Source: Aptenodytes patagonicus (taxonomy: Eukaryota; Chordata; Aves; Sphenisciformes; Spheniscidae). From it: a DNA stretch of 64,000 nt. The notes under the pieces are model-generated. The model was not told where the DNA came from. It was given only the letters and a program-made list of their open reading frames with translations, and ran no database searches. This document shows positions 11,301-21,809 of this stretch, one piece after another (position 1 is the stretch's first letter; every line of letters starts with the position of its first letter). Location: assembly GCF_965638725.1 (NCBI RefSeq), contig NC_134956.1, positions 25,417,047 through 25,481,046 of the forward strand. Reading direction: 5' to 3'. The position numbers were made by a program, and so were the translations under genes.

Positions 11301-14300
11301 TGAAATTGTGTCTGTATTGCGTTTGATTCACTGTAGCATGGGGCTATGGTTTGCATATTGATTTTGTGCAGCCTGCCTACGTTGTGTGGGGTGATGGGGA
11401 AAGAGCAGATAATGGGGGAAAAAAAAAATATGTATAAAATCAGTACCCCAACTAACCTTGAGAGCAGGATAGCTGTTTGTCATGTCATTGTGCCTGAGCT
11501 GTTGAGGCCTGCTGGATATGTGTTTACCTCTGTGCATCCAGCTTTGTTGAGGTATTCTGTAACCTTTTTGTGGCTTTTTACAAAACAGATAATCCACTAA
11601 TTAATAATTAAGCTATAGCTATATAAAATCTCCAGCTTTTGGGCTACACGTAAAGTAGTTGTTAGTTTACATGTCTGACAAAAAGCTTATCCGTTGATTT
11701 AAACTCTTTCAGCTTTTTCCTTGGATTTGAGGTGTAGATCATTTCTCATTAAAAAGAGGTTTACTTTAAAAAAAAAACAAAAAAAAACCCACACCCAAAA
11801 CAAAAACCAAGCAAAAACCCCACAAAACAAACAAACAAACCTCATGCAACCCCAAACCCACCCCTCTGAATATAAATCTACATTTGTAGAATTTCAAGGA
11901 TAAGTTGACTGAGCCTGTAATTACAAATACTGCGACTGGAAATTGCCTCTTACTGTTACTGAAATATTCTGGTTATTTTCAGGGGGAGGAAGCAGCACTA
12001 TGTCTGGTGGATCCTGGGAAAGTTTCCCCTGTGCTGCTGACAGACTAGGACTTAGTCCTTTGGGTCTGCAGAGTCTGAGTTCTGTAAATTATTATACTTT
12101 TGACTTTGTAGCTATTTCAGCAGCAATCATAGTATAAATATTAGCTAAGAATAAATTTAGGCAGTGAACTAGCAGAAGGTTTCTGAACATTAGAGAAGTG
12201 AGAACTGTTTTCTGATCAGAGTGGAGAAGGTGAACCTTACGGATTTTAGGACAGGATTTGGTGGGTTTGTGAAAGGGACTGTGTGATGTCTCCAAAGCAG
12301 TGGCTGAATTCAGTTACCCAGAGGGGCCCTTTCATTCCTATGAATTCAGCTTTGGAGGTTTTTTGGTTATTTCATTAGCATGAGGAAGCGAGATTCTTAC
12401 ACAGGTAGTATCAAAAAGCAACATCTGATTTTGTATTCTACCAGTCGGAAGAAAGATGATGTTGTTGTTGTTGTTGTTGTTGTTATTATTATCATCATTA
12501 ATTTTTATTTTGTCTGTAACTTTGATTTTTTTTTTTAATACCTGGCTCATCTTACTCGGAAAAGGATCAAAACTTAAGCTTGAAACCAACGTTGTCGAGT
12601 ATGAATTGTATATTTTTTAAATAGGTGCTATATTGCTCTTTTGTATACGGTGATCCGTTTTCTGAAAACCTGAACTGTCATCAAGGATTTGATTCAGACC
12701 CCTAAAGGTGGGAGGATGATCAGAAGTCTGAAAGAGAAACTGCTGTCGCATAGACCTCCAATAGTCATTGGACCTGCCTCTTCCCTTTGTTCAACATGTA
12801 GCCAGGAAACTAAAGGGAGTTGGTTTTGAGAATACTACTATATGATAATAGCTTGCCAAATATAACTGAGAGACGAAGAGGGGAAAAAAAATTGTTGCAG
12901 ATATTCTCTTTAACACAGTGCCTGTTGTTTTCTGTAGTAGAAATAAAACACTGTTTATTGCTAGCCTGGAGATTAGGCTTTAACCTGCATGTTTTATTTA
13001 GAGCAGCACCATAAAAATGTAGGATTCTAATGTGTCTTTAAAATTCTATTTGAACATGAGAAATAAATGGTGAAAAGAAGAGTCAGCTGTCTTTCAAGAG
13101 GCATTTAAGTGCATTTAAATCCATACAGAACACCTGGGTGACTATGAAAACTTTCTGCTATCTCTCCAGGTGCTATGAGAAGCCATCTTTCCGATTTCAA
13201 GAAACACCGAGCAGCCAGGATTGATCACTATGTAGTTGAAGTCAATAAGTTAATAATCAGGTTAGAAAAGGTAAATTTGCTGCTTTTTAGTATTCTAGCC
13301 TTCTGAATGTTTCCTAGATTAAAAAAAAATAATATTTTAGTATGAAGTGTGCCCATTTATCTAGCAGTGCACTCTGTAAAGGATACTAAACTATGACTCT
13401 CTTCACACATTACTGTTTTCCTTTTTTATCCTTGAGTACTGTGCTTGGTTTGACCCTGTACTGTGGATATGATTTCTGTTTCTGTGCACTATTTTCAAGC
13501 TGAAGATGTTACTTCCACGTGTTTCAAGAGCCATCTGTTTCCCTGTATATTTTCCCCATCTTTTACTTTACTAAATTTCTCCCTAATGTTTTTGTCATGA
13601 TTCTTCCAGCTTCTCATTCTTCACAATCTACCAATTATATACTTCCATTTTGGCTCAGATGCAGTAATGTTGGATGCTGTAAGGATCATGTCCAAAAGGC
13701 TCCAATTTGTACAGGTTTGGCAGTCATTGTTTAGCACTACTTGTATGAGTATGGCATTAGAAGTAAATAGGAAAGTTGCAGGAATGGTGTGAAACAGGCT
13801 GAGACGCCTATCTCTTAAAAACCCCAGGTTTCTTTTTCTTGTTGGGCTGGCTTGTGTTGTTTTGGTTTTTTTTTTTTCTTGCAAAAGTACAATTTTTCTT
13901 GAATGTATTGTTTCTCTTCTACTAGCTTACATCGTTTGACAGAGCAAACACTGAGTCAGCTAAAATAAGAGGTTGGTATGAGCTTACCTCAGACTATTTG
14001 CTCGTATAGTTTAACCAGCTGAGGAATAAACTGAATGAATATCTTACATTGTGTGTGTTCCCTCCCCTCTTGCCCGATCACAGCTATAGAGAAGTCTGTT
14101 GTGCCTTGGGTCAGTGATCAGGATGTTCCATTCTGCCCAGACTGTGGAAATAAGTTCAGTATTCGAAACCGACGTCACCACTGCCGCCTTTGTGGGTCTA
14201 TTATGTGCAAGAAGTGCATGGAACTTGTCAGTCTTCCTTTGGCAAGTAAGTACAGTGTGTGGTGTTAATTCCTCCTTTCCTTAGCTCACTCCGGGTGCTA

Positions 14301-17300
14301 ATTGCATTCTGGCTTTTTGCCATTATAAAAAGAGCTGCTGGTAATATTCTGCCTGTGCGGAAAACTTGGTCCTTAATATGTCATTCAGTTTCATGCAGAC
14401 ACTTGTCTGTGAAACAGAATAAGAAGAATGATTTCTCCATTCTTTGTCTCTGTTCGTTCTTCAGATTTGGAAGTGTTACATAACACTGAAAAAGTTACTA
14501 GAAGTAGTAGTATATACTACTAGTAAATATATTAGTAAATATAATTAATATTTAGTGTCTTATTCTACCAAGTACCATAACTATGAAGGTATTCACTTCA
14601 GGAATTATAACTGCCAAGGTTCTTGACATGTAAAACTATTGTGGATATTTCCAGCCTTGCCCATGGTTGTCCAAATGCTGACATTAAGGAAATTCATCCG
14701 CAAGCCTTTAAGAAACCCTTTGAACTTTAATTTCCTCATCTAGCGCATTGGAGAGGAGACCGTATTTTCTGCGGAACTAAATGATGTTAACTGTGCTTTT
14801 TGGAGCGTTCAAGCACAAAACACGGACAGCATTATAGACCTGTTCTTCCACACACTATTCTATAACTGTGCAAGCTCCAACATGAGAATGCTTCTAGGCA
14901 TAAGCAGAGTCAGTGGTTCTCAGCAGTTTGCTCTCTAGCTGCTTTTAGAATGGGGCAGGATTTACAGTGAAGACCCAAATTCTGACTTGCAGTTTTGGTT
15001 GTCACGGGTTCCTTGCCTGTCTTTCAGCAGACTGTTTCAACTGGGTTTTCTAATATTACCTGAAGTGCAATTTGTTTGTGTTGGTAAAATCTGTTGGCTT
15101 CTCCAGTCACTGTAACATTACCTGCGTATAATTTTTAGGCAAACTCACTAGTGCCAGCAAAGAGGCCTTGGGTTCTCATACTAGCCCGAACTCCTCACCT
15201 AATAGTGTCCATGGCTCCCGCCGTGGCAGCATTAGCAGCATAAGCAGCGTGAGCTCAGTTCTGGATGAGAAGGATGATGACCGAATCCGTTGTTGTCGGC
15301 ACTGCAAAGACACCCTGTTGAAAAGAGAACAACAGATCGATGAGAAAGAATACACTCCAGAGATTGTGAAACTCTATGAGGTAAATCAAACTCTTTGCTG
15401 CTTTCATCCTCAGTGTATATATCTGCAGTTGTCACTACTTGACTTTTGGCTTGTTATCTCATGTCCAAGCTCTTATTTTATGACTTAATACTCACTTGTG
15501 TTACAATAGACTCTATTGGGTGTTTATGACATGTAACAAAGAGATATCTGAAATGATGGAGCCAGTTGCCATATAGTATTTATATCCCACGATAACTTCA
15601 AACATTGTTTTAAGATACATCTTCATTCTCATCATCTGGGACTAATAGTTCTGAGATGCCTCTCTTAAAATTGTGAACTATGTCAGCTGGGATTCCTCAG
15701 AACAGTTCTTGTTTGAACCAGTGATATGCTGTGCACTTTGTTGATGGGCTGCACTGGAACTATGGGACTCGATGTCATCAGCACTGTTTGTCCTCACGCT
15801 GATGGCATATGCTTTTTTGAACTGTCTATATCGATCAACAGTGTATGGCTGGAACACTGTTCAAATATGCTTTGAAAGCAGGTACTGACAACCATCAGGT
15901 ATCTTTTCAGTAGAGTCCACAAACCCCCCAGGTTAGTATTAATGGAAGTTTCTGTTGGTGCTCTTTGTGAAGAGATTTAAGACTAGAAGTTGTCCAAGTC
16001 ATCCATTAAAACAGCTTTTGAATTCAAAATTCGCTTTGCAGGGGTACAGGGAGTCTTTCTGTGTTCCTGATTATGCCTTCTGTGTTCTGAAGATAACTGG
16101 AGGGTCTTGTCATCCTGAATAGTTAAATGGCTTTCATCACGGTTAACTTTGAATGTGCACAGGCAGCGCGAAAGGCTTATGTCAGCATGTTCTTGCATTA
16201 GTGTTTTAATATAAGTTCTTTTTTTATACATTTTGTTTTAAACAAGAAACTCCGACTCTGCATGGAGAAGGTTGACCAGAAGGCACCAGAATACATAAGG
16301 ATGGCAGAATCACTAAAGTAAGCCCCATTTGCTGATTTTGTTTATGAATATATGTATTTTTCCTCCCCAAAAGTGTGGGAAGGAGTAAGGAAGTGGCGTG
16401 CTAAGGCTGCAAGAGTGTGTAAATTGTAAGAAAAAGCAGTGTTAGATTATCTGTTGTCTTTTGGATGCTCTTCAAACAAAGTAGTACTGAATTAATTATT
16501 AATGGTAATGTTGCATACAGAGAAGTCATCTGATTTATTTTTTTTTTTAAAGCCACTTCCCAGTGAGGCACTACTGTCATATTTTGACTGTCATCTTTGC
16601 AAAAAGGAAGTACAAGGCTACAATTCCTGTTTTGTAAATGAGCCTCTTCAAAACAGTTGAAGTAGGAAATTACTTCCCTCAGCTGGATAATATGGCTTCC
16701 AAGTAGTGCCAGCAGCAAAGGATCGTTTGAATGCTTCTCATCTGTTCTTGTGTAAAGCAAGCCACCTTCACCTGACAGTTGTTCTAAATCTAGCTGGCCT
16801 GCCCTGTGCTGCAGTGAATAAGCAGCATTCATGTATCACACTTTTGTGCATAATTTCTTGTGGTAGTATTCTCTCACTGGGGTAACTTAAATCTCTCCAG
16901 CTATATCTGCAAGAGGTTGTCAGGTTATACTTCTGGCTTGTATAGTAGAGGAATACACACATTGGTCTTAGACTATGAAGCATGTCCATTTGGGAAGTTA
17001 AAATTAACAAATATTTCTGTACCTGTCCTTTAGATCTGATGGTTGTAGAAAAACTAGGCTGTCATTCATCGTAACAAAACTGTTTTTGTAAAAACACACC
17101 TCCCAAAAGGAAGAAAGAAATACAGAAGGTGAAAAACACGCTAAGCTGTTACTGCTTTTTGTAATGACTTCATGAGAGCTGGTGTTACGTGGCTTGACAA
17201 CTGGAGAAAAGTAAAAATATGAATGTCCTGGATAATGGAAGCACATGTCAGAAAACAACAGACTACTTCTGGTGAAATTAAAGATTTCTGACTAGTAGTG

Positions 17301-20300
17301 AGTCCCAGAAACTGGAATCATATAGATAGTGAAGTTGCTTTTGAGAGGGTGATCCTTATCTTTTATATTTGTGATATAAAAGGAGAGGGAAGCTACAAAC
17401 TGGTGAAGTCTTCCCTGTTAAATCCTAATTTGTTTTACCAATAAATGTGAGATTGTAGTACAGTGCATATAATGGATTGTGTCCCCATGTGGACAGTTGG
17501 TTACTAGCATCTTAAATACTATACCCATGTGGGGGTGTAGGCTTTTGCTTTCTGACAAACGTTAGTAGGGATAACTATTTTACTTTAATGGTATAGTTAC
17601 TTATTCAATCAGTCAGTGTTTCTGCACCCAACCACCTGGAAAAAACCACAAAATAGATGCATTTGCTAAGTACGTGTATATTTTAGATATTACTGGTAGA
17701 GTGGCATTCTTGTGTTAAAATACAATTTCTCCTATAATAGTAAATAATAATACAATCATAAATGAAGTTATCTTCTATGAAATGTTCATGTTCACAAGAT
17801 TATTGTAATTTTCCACGTCTCTCACAAAGAAAGGGTTTTTAATCACAATGAGCTTGAAATAAAATCGTTCAACCCCTTTAGTGTTAGCTGTTCTTACCAT
17901 TGTTGAATCTTAGTAATCTTGAGATAACTTCTAGTGTTGTATGTATTGTTAGCTGGATGCATGACTTACAATAAAGTATTTATTTCGTAGTGCTGGGGAG
18001 GCAACCTACAATCTTGAACATGCTAATGACCTGAGGGTGGAGATCCAAAAAGTATACGAATTTATAGATGCCTTAAGGTAAAAGAAGATCTCTCTCTTCC
18101 CCCACACACACCCCCAGCATGTGTATATCTCCTGTTATGACTTCCTGTAGTTTTTCTCAACTGTTGGTGTCAGTGTTTGTGTAGCATATACCTGCTTATT
18201 CATATGGATAATCCATTTGTCTGCTCAGTTGTAAAGAGCATGTGAAAATGTAAATGTTGTTCCTGTGCACCATCAATTTCTACTTCCTTTTCCAACCTTA
18301 AAAATCACGCATTCCTCTGCAGTGGAAATAACTAAGCACAGAGGAAACAAATAGCAGCATAGGTGGGGTTTTTTTGGTTTTGTTTTTTTTTAAAGTGGGA
18401 GTGGAAAGTGTTATAACTTGTAATATCCAAAATGGTTTACCTAAAAGAACATCAGAACATTTTCATCCAATATTGTCTCTCTCCCCTTCTGTTGCATTTT
18501 TGCTGGCCCTTGTTTTTGAACTGATGAGGCTGTATGTTTGCTTTGATTCAGTAAGAAGATTTTGAGTCTAGGCTTGCATGAAGATCCCCAACCTCATCCT
18601 AAAACACTACAACTTCAGAGAATGATAAGATATTCAGCTACACTTTTTGTTCAGGTAAATGGAGCATATGTTATGAGCTGAATGTAAATTTTATATAGTG
18701 TTCTCTTCTTTGCCAGGCATCCCCATGGTTTGAAACTATTTTGACGGGAGGTTTAGTTCCGTACATTTTCTGTAGTTCCCCTAATGACTTATGATAGCCT
18801 TAAATGAGCTAGCTTGAATACACATAGTGTAGTCAGAGCAGCATTGAGTTTAGGGACATAAGAGAATGTGTGAATCTTGGCTTTGTCTCTTGCTGAGGTG
18901 TGAACCTAGGTAGCAGTATAGTTATGTCAGCAAAGACATGCTCAGAGCTGTGGCAATGACTGCAGTGTAGAAGTACCTTTTATTTGCTTGTGGGATGTTC
19001 TCTTGGTGGTATCTCTCTTTTCAAGTACTTGAAAATTGGCTGAATGCCTGGAAGCAACACTGTAAATGTTTCAATTTTTGCCAGGAAAAACTGCTTGGCC
19101 TAATGTCCCTGCCAACCAAAGATCAGTATGAAGAACTGAAGAAGAGAAGACTGCATATGGTAAGACAGGTTAAGATTTCTTATACATTGTTTCAGGGCCT
19201 CCTTTAAGGGCTTAAGCCTAGTCGCTGTGTGTGTATGAATAGTTGCCTTTAACACTGGATTTCAGTTTTTCCTTTTTTTATGCAGATCATTCCATACACT
19301 TTTTCAGGGATTCATGTAACACCGTCGTTGTATTCTATCCAGAACATAAGTAGGTGTGTACTGAGCAGCTGAACACTTCTAGAAAGCAGCAGTGACTTGG
19401 TTGCTGTCCTGGTTTTGGCTGGGATAGTTAATTTTCTTCCTAGTAGCTGGCACAGTGCTGTGTTTTGGATTTAAGATGAGAATAATGTTGATAACACACC
19501 GATGTTTTAGTTGTTGCTGAGCAGTGCTTACACTAGTCAAGGCCTTTTCAGCTTCTCATGCCCTGCCAGCGAGAAGCTGGGAGGGGGCACAGCCAGGACA
19601 GCTGACCCAAACTGGCCAAAGGGACATTCCATACCATGGGACGTCATGCTCAGTATAGGAACTGGGGGGAGTTGGCCGGGGGGTGGTGACCACTGCTCGG
19701 GAACTGGCTGGGCATTGGTCAGCAGGTAGTGAGCAGTTGCATCACCTCTTGTGGTTTTAGGTGGTTTTTTTTTTTTCCTTCCTGGGTTTTGTTCCTCCCC
19801 CCTTGTTGTTTTACTTTTCTTCACAACTTGTTGTTGTTGTTATTTTATTATTTCAAGTATTAAACTGTTCTTATCTCAACCCACCAGTTTTCTCACTTTT
19901 ACTCTTCTGATTCTCTTCCCCCATCCCACTGGGGGGGAGTGAGCGAGCGGCTGTGTGGGGCTCAGTTGCTGGCTGGGGTTAAACCACGACAATTGCATGT
20001 GCTCTTTTCTGCTGCAGCACATGCAGAGCAAACCCTAAACTAAGTATGTTAGTTTACATGGATTTTCAAATTGTGTTCTGGAGTTCATTTGCACAAGTAG
20101 AATTTGGAGACTTCTTTCAGTGGTGAAAAAGGCCTTATTAGAATAAGGATGCCTCTTCAGAGAGAGAGGGATTTTCAGTTAGGAGGGAGGACATCATTAA
20201 TTGTAAACTAAACCAGCTTTATCTTGAGGTAGAAGTTGAGGAATAAGAATCGGTGCACTCCAAAAGCTAATGATATCGGTGACCTTTAACACTGATGTTC

Positions 20301-21809
20301 TATTCCAGATGTATGCTGTAGTCAGATGTGATACGGTTACTGTCCAGATTGATCTAGACCACTCTTTGCACAGTTGCATTAGGTATTTTTTTTGCTCTAT
20401 ATAAAGCACTGTTGCTGCTCCTACTTGCCCTCAAGTTTGTAGAGGCAGCTGTCATGGGATTTTGATCAATAGCGTCAGAAACAAACTGAAGGGAAGCATT
20501 TAGGTAGTATTATGAAAACAAGCATTTTCTGCAAAGTAACCAAAAATGCAGCTGATACCTTTCAGTGACAGCCAGCGATGTCTAAGATAAGCTAACTTCT
20601 TGTACCTATGGATATTTAGAATGCAATTTTTCAAGCTCATGGTGTTCTCTTACTACATGTTTTTTGTTTTAGGTGGCTCTCGAAACACATGGAAAACAAG
20701 AGGAAAAGCAGAAAGACTTTATCTCCAGACCTGCAGCCGCAGTTAATGGTGATGCAACTCACCTGAAAAAAGGAATAGTCAGGAAATCTGAAGGCTGGTT
20801 ACCTACATCTAGCATATCAAGAGAGAGTGAGATAGCAGACCCACTTCTTCAGCAGATTGACAATATCACATCCTTTATTAAGCAAGCAAAGGCAGCTAAT
20901 AGGATAGACGAGGTCCATATGTTGCAAGAGAACCTGAGGCAGCTTCAGGATGAATATGATCAACAACAAACTCTGAAAGCTATTGAGCTTTCTAAAAAAC
21001 AGGCAGAAGAGGAAGAGATGCAGAGGGAGGAACTTCAGGTCCTTCGTGAAAAAGAGTGGGAAAGAGAACACCACAAATTCATGTCTCAGCATTCAAGGAC
21101 ATGCTCCTTAGACTTCAGAGAAGTCAAGCAGCATCAGCATGAAGTTGCAAAAGAGAATCGGAACTTGACAGCACATGCATTGGATTTAGATATTCCTCAG
21201 ATCAAAGGGGACCCAGGTTTTGAAACTCCTACTGTTGAGCAGCTGCCAGCTAAAGAGCACTTGGTCTTCACACTCAAACCCCAGAACGTCCCAAAGTGTG
21301 ACAAAGACCAAGATCAGACAGCCTGTCTAAACCCCTTTGAAGATGAAGCAGATACCCCGCAGTTAGAGGAAGATCCCACTAACCCATTTGCCAAAGACAC
21401 TTCTCCAATGGTTTCATTCTCTAACACAGCTCTGCAAAGTGATAAAAAAGAATATAATCCATTTGAAAATGAGGAGGAGGATGAAGAAACTAATGGAGCA
21501 CCTGGCAGTACTTCAAACCCTTTTGAAGAGGATGAAAATCCATTTCAAAAGCCTGGGGGCAGTTGGAATTCTGGGAATCCATTTGAAGAGGGATCCTCTG
21601 CCAATCCCTTTGAAGTGGAGGATGGCAATGAGATCTCTGGAGAGGAGGCTATAGAGGAAGAGCTGCTTCTCCAACAGATAGATAATATCAAAGCTTATAT
21701 TTTTGATGCCAAACACAGTGGACGAATGGATGAGGTGGAGGTACTGACAGAGAACTTAAAGGAATTGAAGCGCACATTAGCAAAGCAGAAGGAGAAATCC
21801 AACTGCTGA
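8205..21809 (+). CDS. RBSN: RBSN, rabenosyn-5 (ZFYVE20), complete, 11 coding exons
   Basis: Early-endosome effector that binds PtdIns3P through a FYVE domain, binds Rab5 and Rab4, VPS45 and EHD proteins, and drives endosome fusion and recycling (family knowledge). Exons join(8205-8367, 11070-11213, 13170-13270, 13926-13971, 14084-14245, 15139-15380, 16247-16317, 17991-18077, 18552-18654, 19085-19159, 20673-21809) give 776 residues, near the human 784. In order: C2H2 finger (C21, C24, H37, H42); FYVE domain about 152-268 with W160, RRHHCR at 181-186 and the closing cysteines C257, C258, C261; helical region; Rab-binding hairpin about 454-500; seven NPF motifs about 618-711 (EHD binding); C-terminal Rab5-binding hairpin 726-776. 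The start is ATG in a GCCGCCATGG context. All introns are GT-AG and no frame breaks occur. The N-terminus has a few more residues than the mammalian form, and the linker at the exon 10/11 join looks shorter. Confidence 0.97.
11070..11213 (+). CDS. RBSN: RBSN coding exon 2
   Basis: Residues 55-102: basic stretch LVQKAKRAKKKLLKREGDD followed by the highly conserved FSYGGVDPYMWEPQE. Acceptor CTTTTTCAG, donor G/GTAGGA. Confidence 0.96.
11768..11842. repeat. A-rich low-complexity tract in RBSN intron 2
   Basis: Runs of A interrupted by C (AAAAC, CAAAC units) ending in ACAAACAAACAAAC. Confidence 0.8.
12456..12500. repeat. (GTT)n/(ATT)n trinucleotide microsatellite in RBSN intron 2
   Basis: Eight perfect GTT units from 12461 to 12484, then ATT, ATT, ATC, ATC units. 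Confidence 0.9.
13170..13270 (+). CDS. RBSN: RBSN coding exon 3
   Basis: Residues 103-136, starting GAMRSHLSDFKKHRAARID and ending NKLIIRLEK in phase 0. Acceptor CTCTCCAG, donor AAG/GTAAAT. Confidence 0.96.
13926..13971 (+). CDS. RBSN: RBSN coding exon 4
   Basis: A 46-nt exon encoding LTSFDRANTESAKIR (137-151) plus the first base of Ala152. Acceptor ACTAG, donor G/GTTGGT. Confidence 0.93.
14084..14245 (+). CDS. RBSN: RBSN coding exon 5 (first half of FYVE domain)
   Basis: Residues 152-205. Contains the FYVE WxxD motif (W160-D163), CPDCGNKF, the PtdIns3P-binding RRHHCR (181-186), and CGSIMCKKC. Acceptor CGATCACAG, donor A/GTAAGT. Confidence 0.97.
15139..15380 (+). CDS. RBSN: RBSN coding exon 6 (FYVE insert and closing cysteines)
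   Basis: Residues 206-286. A Ser-rich insert (HGSRRGSISSISSVSSV) splits the FYVE domain, as in other rabenosyns, and is followed by IRCCRHCKDTL supplying the last zinc ligands. Ends VKLYE in phase 0; donor GAG/GTAAAT. Confidence 0.97.
16247..16317 (+). CDS. RBSN: RBSN coding exon 7
   Basis: Residues 287-309 plus two bases of codon 310: KLRLCMEKVDQKAPEYIRM then AESL. The acceptor AACAAG has a weak pyrimidine tract; donor AAA/GTAAGC. Confidence 0.94.
17991..18077 (+). CDS. RBSN: RBSN coding exon 8
   Basis: Residues 310-338 (NAGEATYNLEHANDLRVEIQ, then KVYEFIDAL). Acceptor TTTCGTAG, donor AG/GTAAAA. Confidence 0.95.
18552..18654 (+). CDS. RBSN: RBSN coding exon 9
   Basis: Residues 339-373 (SKKILSLGLHEDPQPHPKTL, then QLQRMIRYSATLFVQ). 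Acceptor TTTGATTCAG, donor CAG/GTAAAT. Confidence 0.95.
19085..19159 (+). CDS. RBSN: RBSN coding exon 10
   Basis: Residues 374-398: EKLLGLMSLPTKDQYEELKK then RRLHM. Acceptor TTTGCCAG, donor ATG/GTAAGA. The Lys/Glu/Arg-rich helix that follows in mammals is cut short here, because exon 11 resumes with VALET. Confidence 0.92.
19405..19991 (+). mobile_element. Solo LTR of an ERVL-like endogenous retrovirus in RBSN intron 10
   Basis: A roughly 587-bp block starts TGTCCTGGTTTTGGCTGGG and ends GGGTTAAACCACGACA, so it has TG...CA ends. The sense strand is plus: a degraded TATA region follows CATGCTCAG (about 19648), a TATTAAA poly(A)-like signal is followed by CTGTTCTTATCTCAACCCAC (about 19858-19885), and the U5 end carries GGAGTGAGCGAGCGGCTG. 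Flanks GTTGC and ATTGC resemble an imperfect 5-bp target duplication. No gag, pol or env sequence lies beside it, so it is a solo LTR left by recombination. The family resembles a solo LTR common in neoavian birds; naming it ERVL-like is recall, not a database match. Confidence 0.8.
20673..21809 (+). CDS. RBSN: RBSN terminal coding exon 11
   Basis: Residues 399-776, nearly half of the protein, in one exon. It begins with GTG (Val, not a start) after acceptor TGTTTTAG. It holds hairpin 1 (DPLLQQIDNITSFIKQAKAA, 454 onward), a charged coiled coil, an acidic NPF-rich tail with seven NPF motifs (618-711), and hairpin 2 (LLLQQIDNIKAYIFDAK, 729 onward). Stop TGA at 21807-21809. Confidence 0.97.
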   Translation: MALETHGKQEEKQKDFISRPAAAVNGDATHLKKGIVRKSEGWLPTSSISRESEIADPLLQQIDNITSFIKQAKAANRIDEVHMLQENLRQLQDEYDQQQTLKAIELSKKQAEEEEMQREELQVLREKEWEREHHKFMSQHSRTCSLDFREVKQHQHEVAKENRNLTAHALDLDIPQIKGDPGFETPTVEQLPAKEHLVFTLKPQNVPKCDKDQDQTACLNPFEDEADTPQLEEDPTNPFAKDTSPMVSFSNTALQSDKKEYNPFENEEEDEETNGAPGSTSNPFEEDENPFQKPGGSWNSGNPFEEGSSANPFEVEDGNEISGEEAIEEELLLQQIDNIKAYIFDAKHSGRMDEVEVLTENLKELKRTLAKQKEKSNC

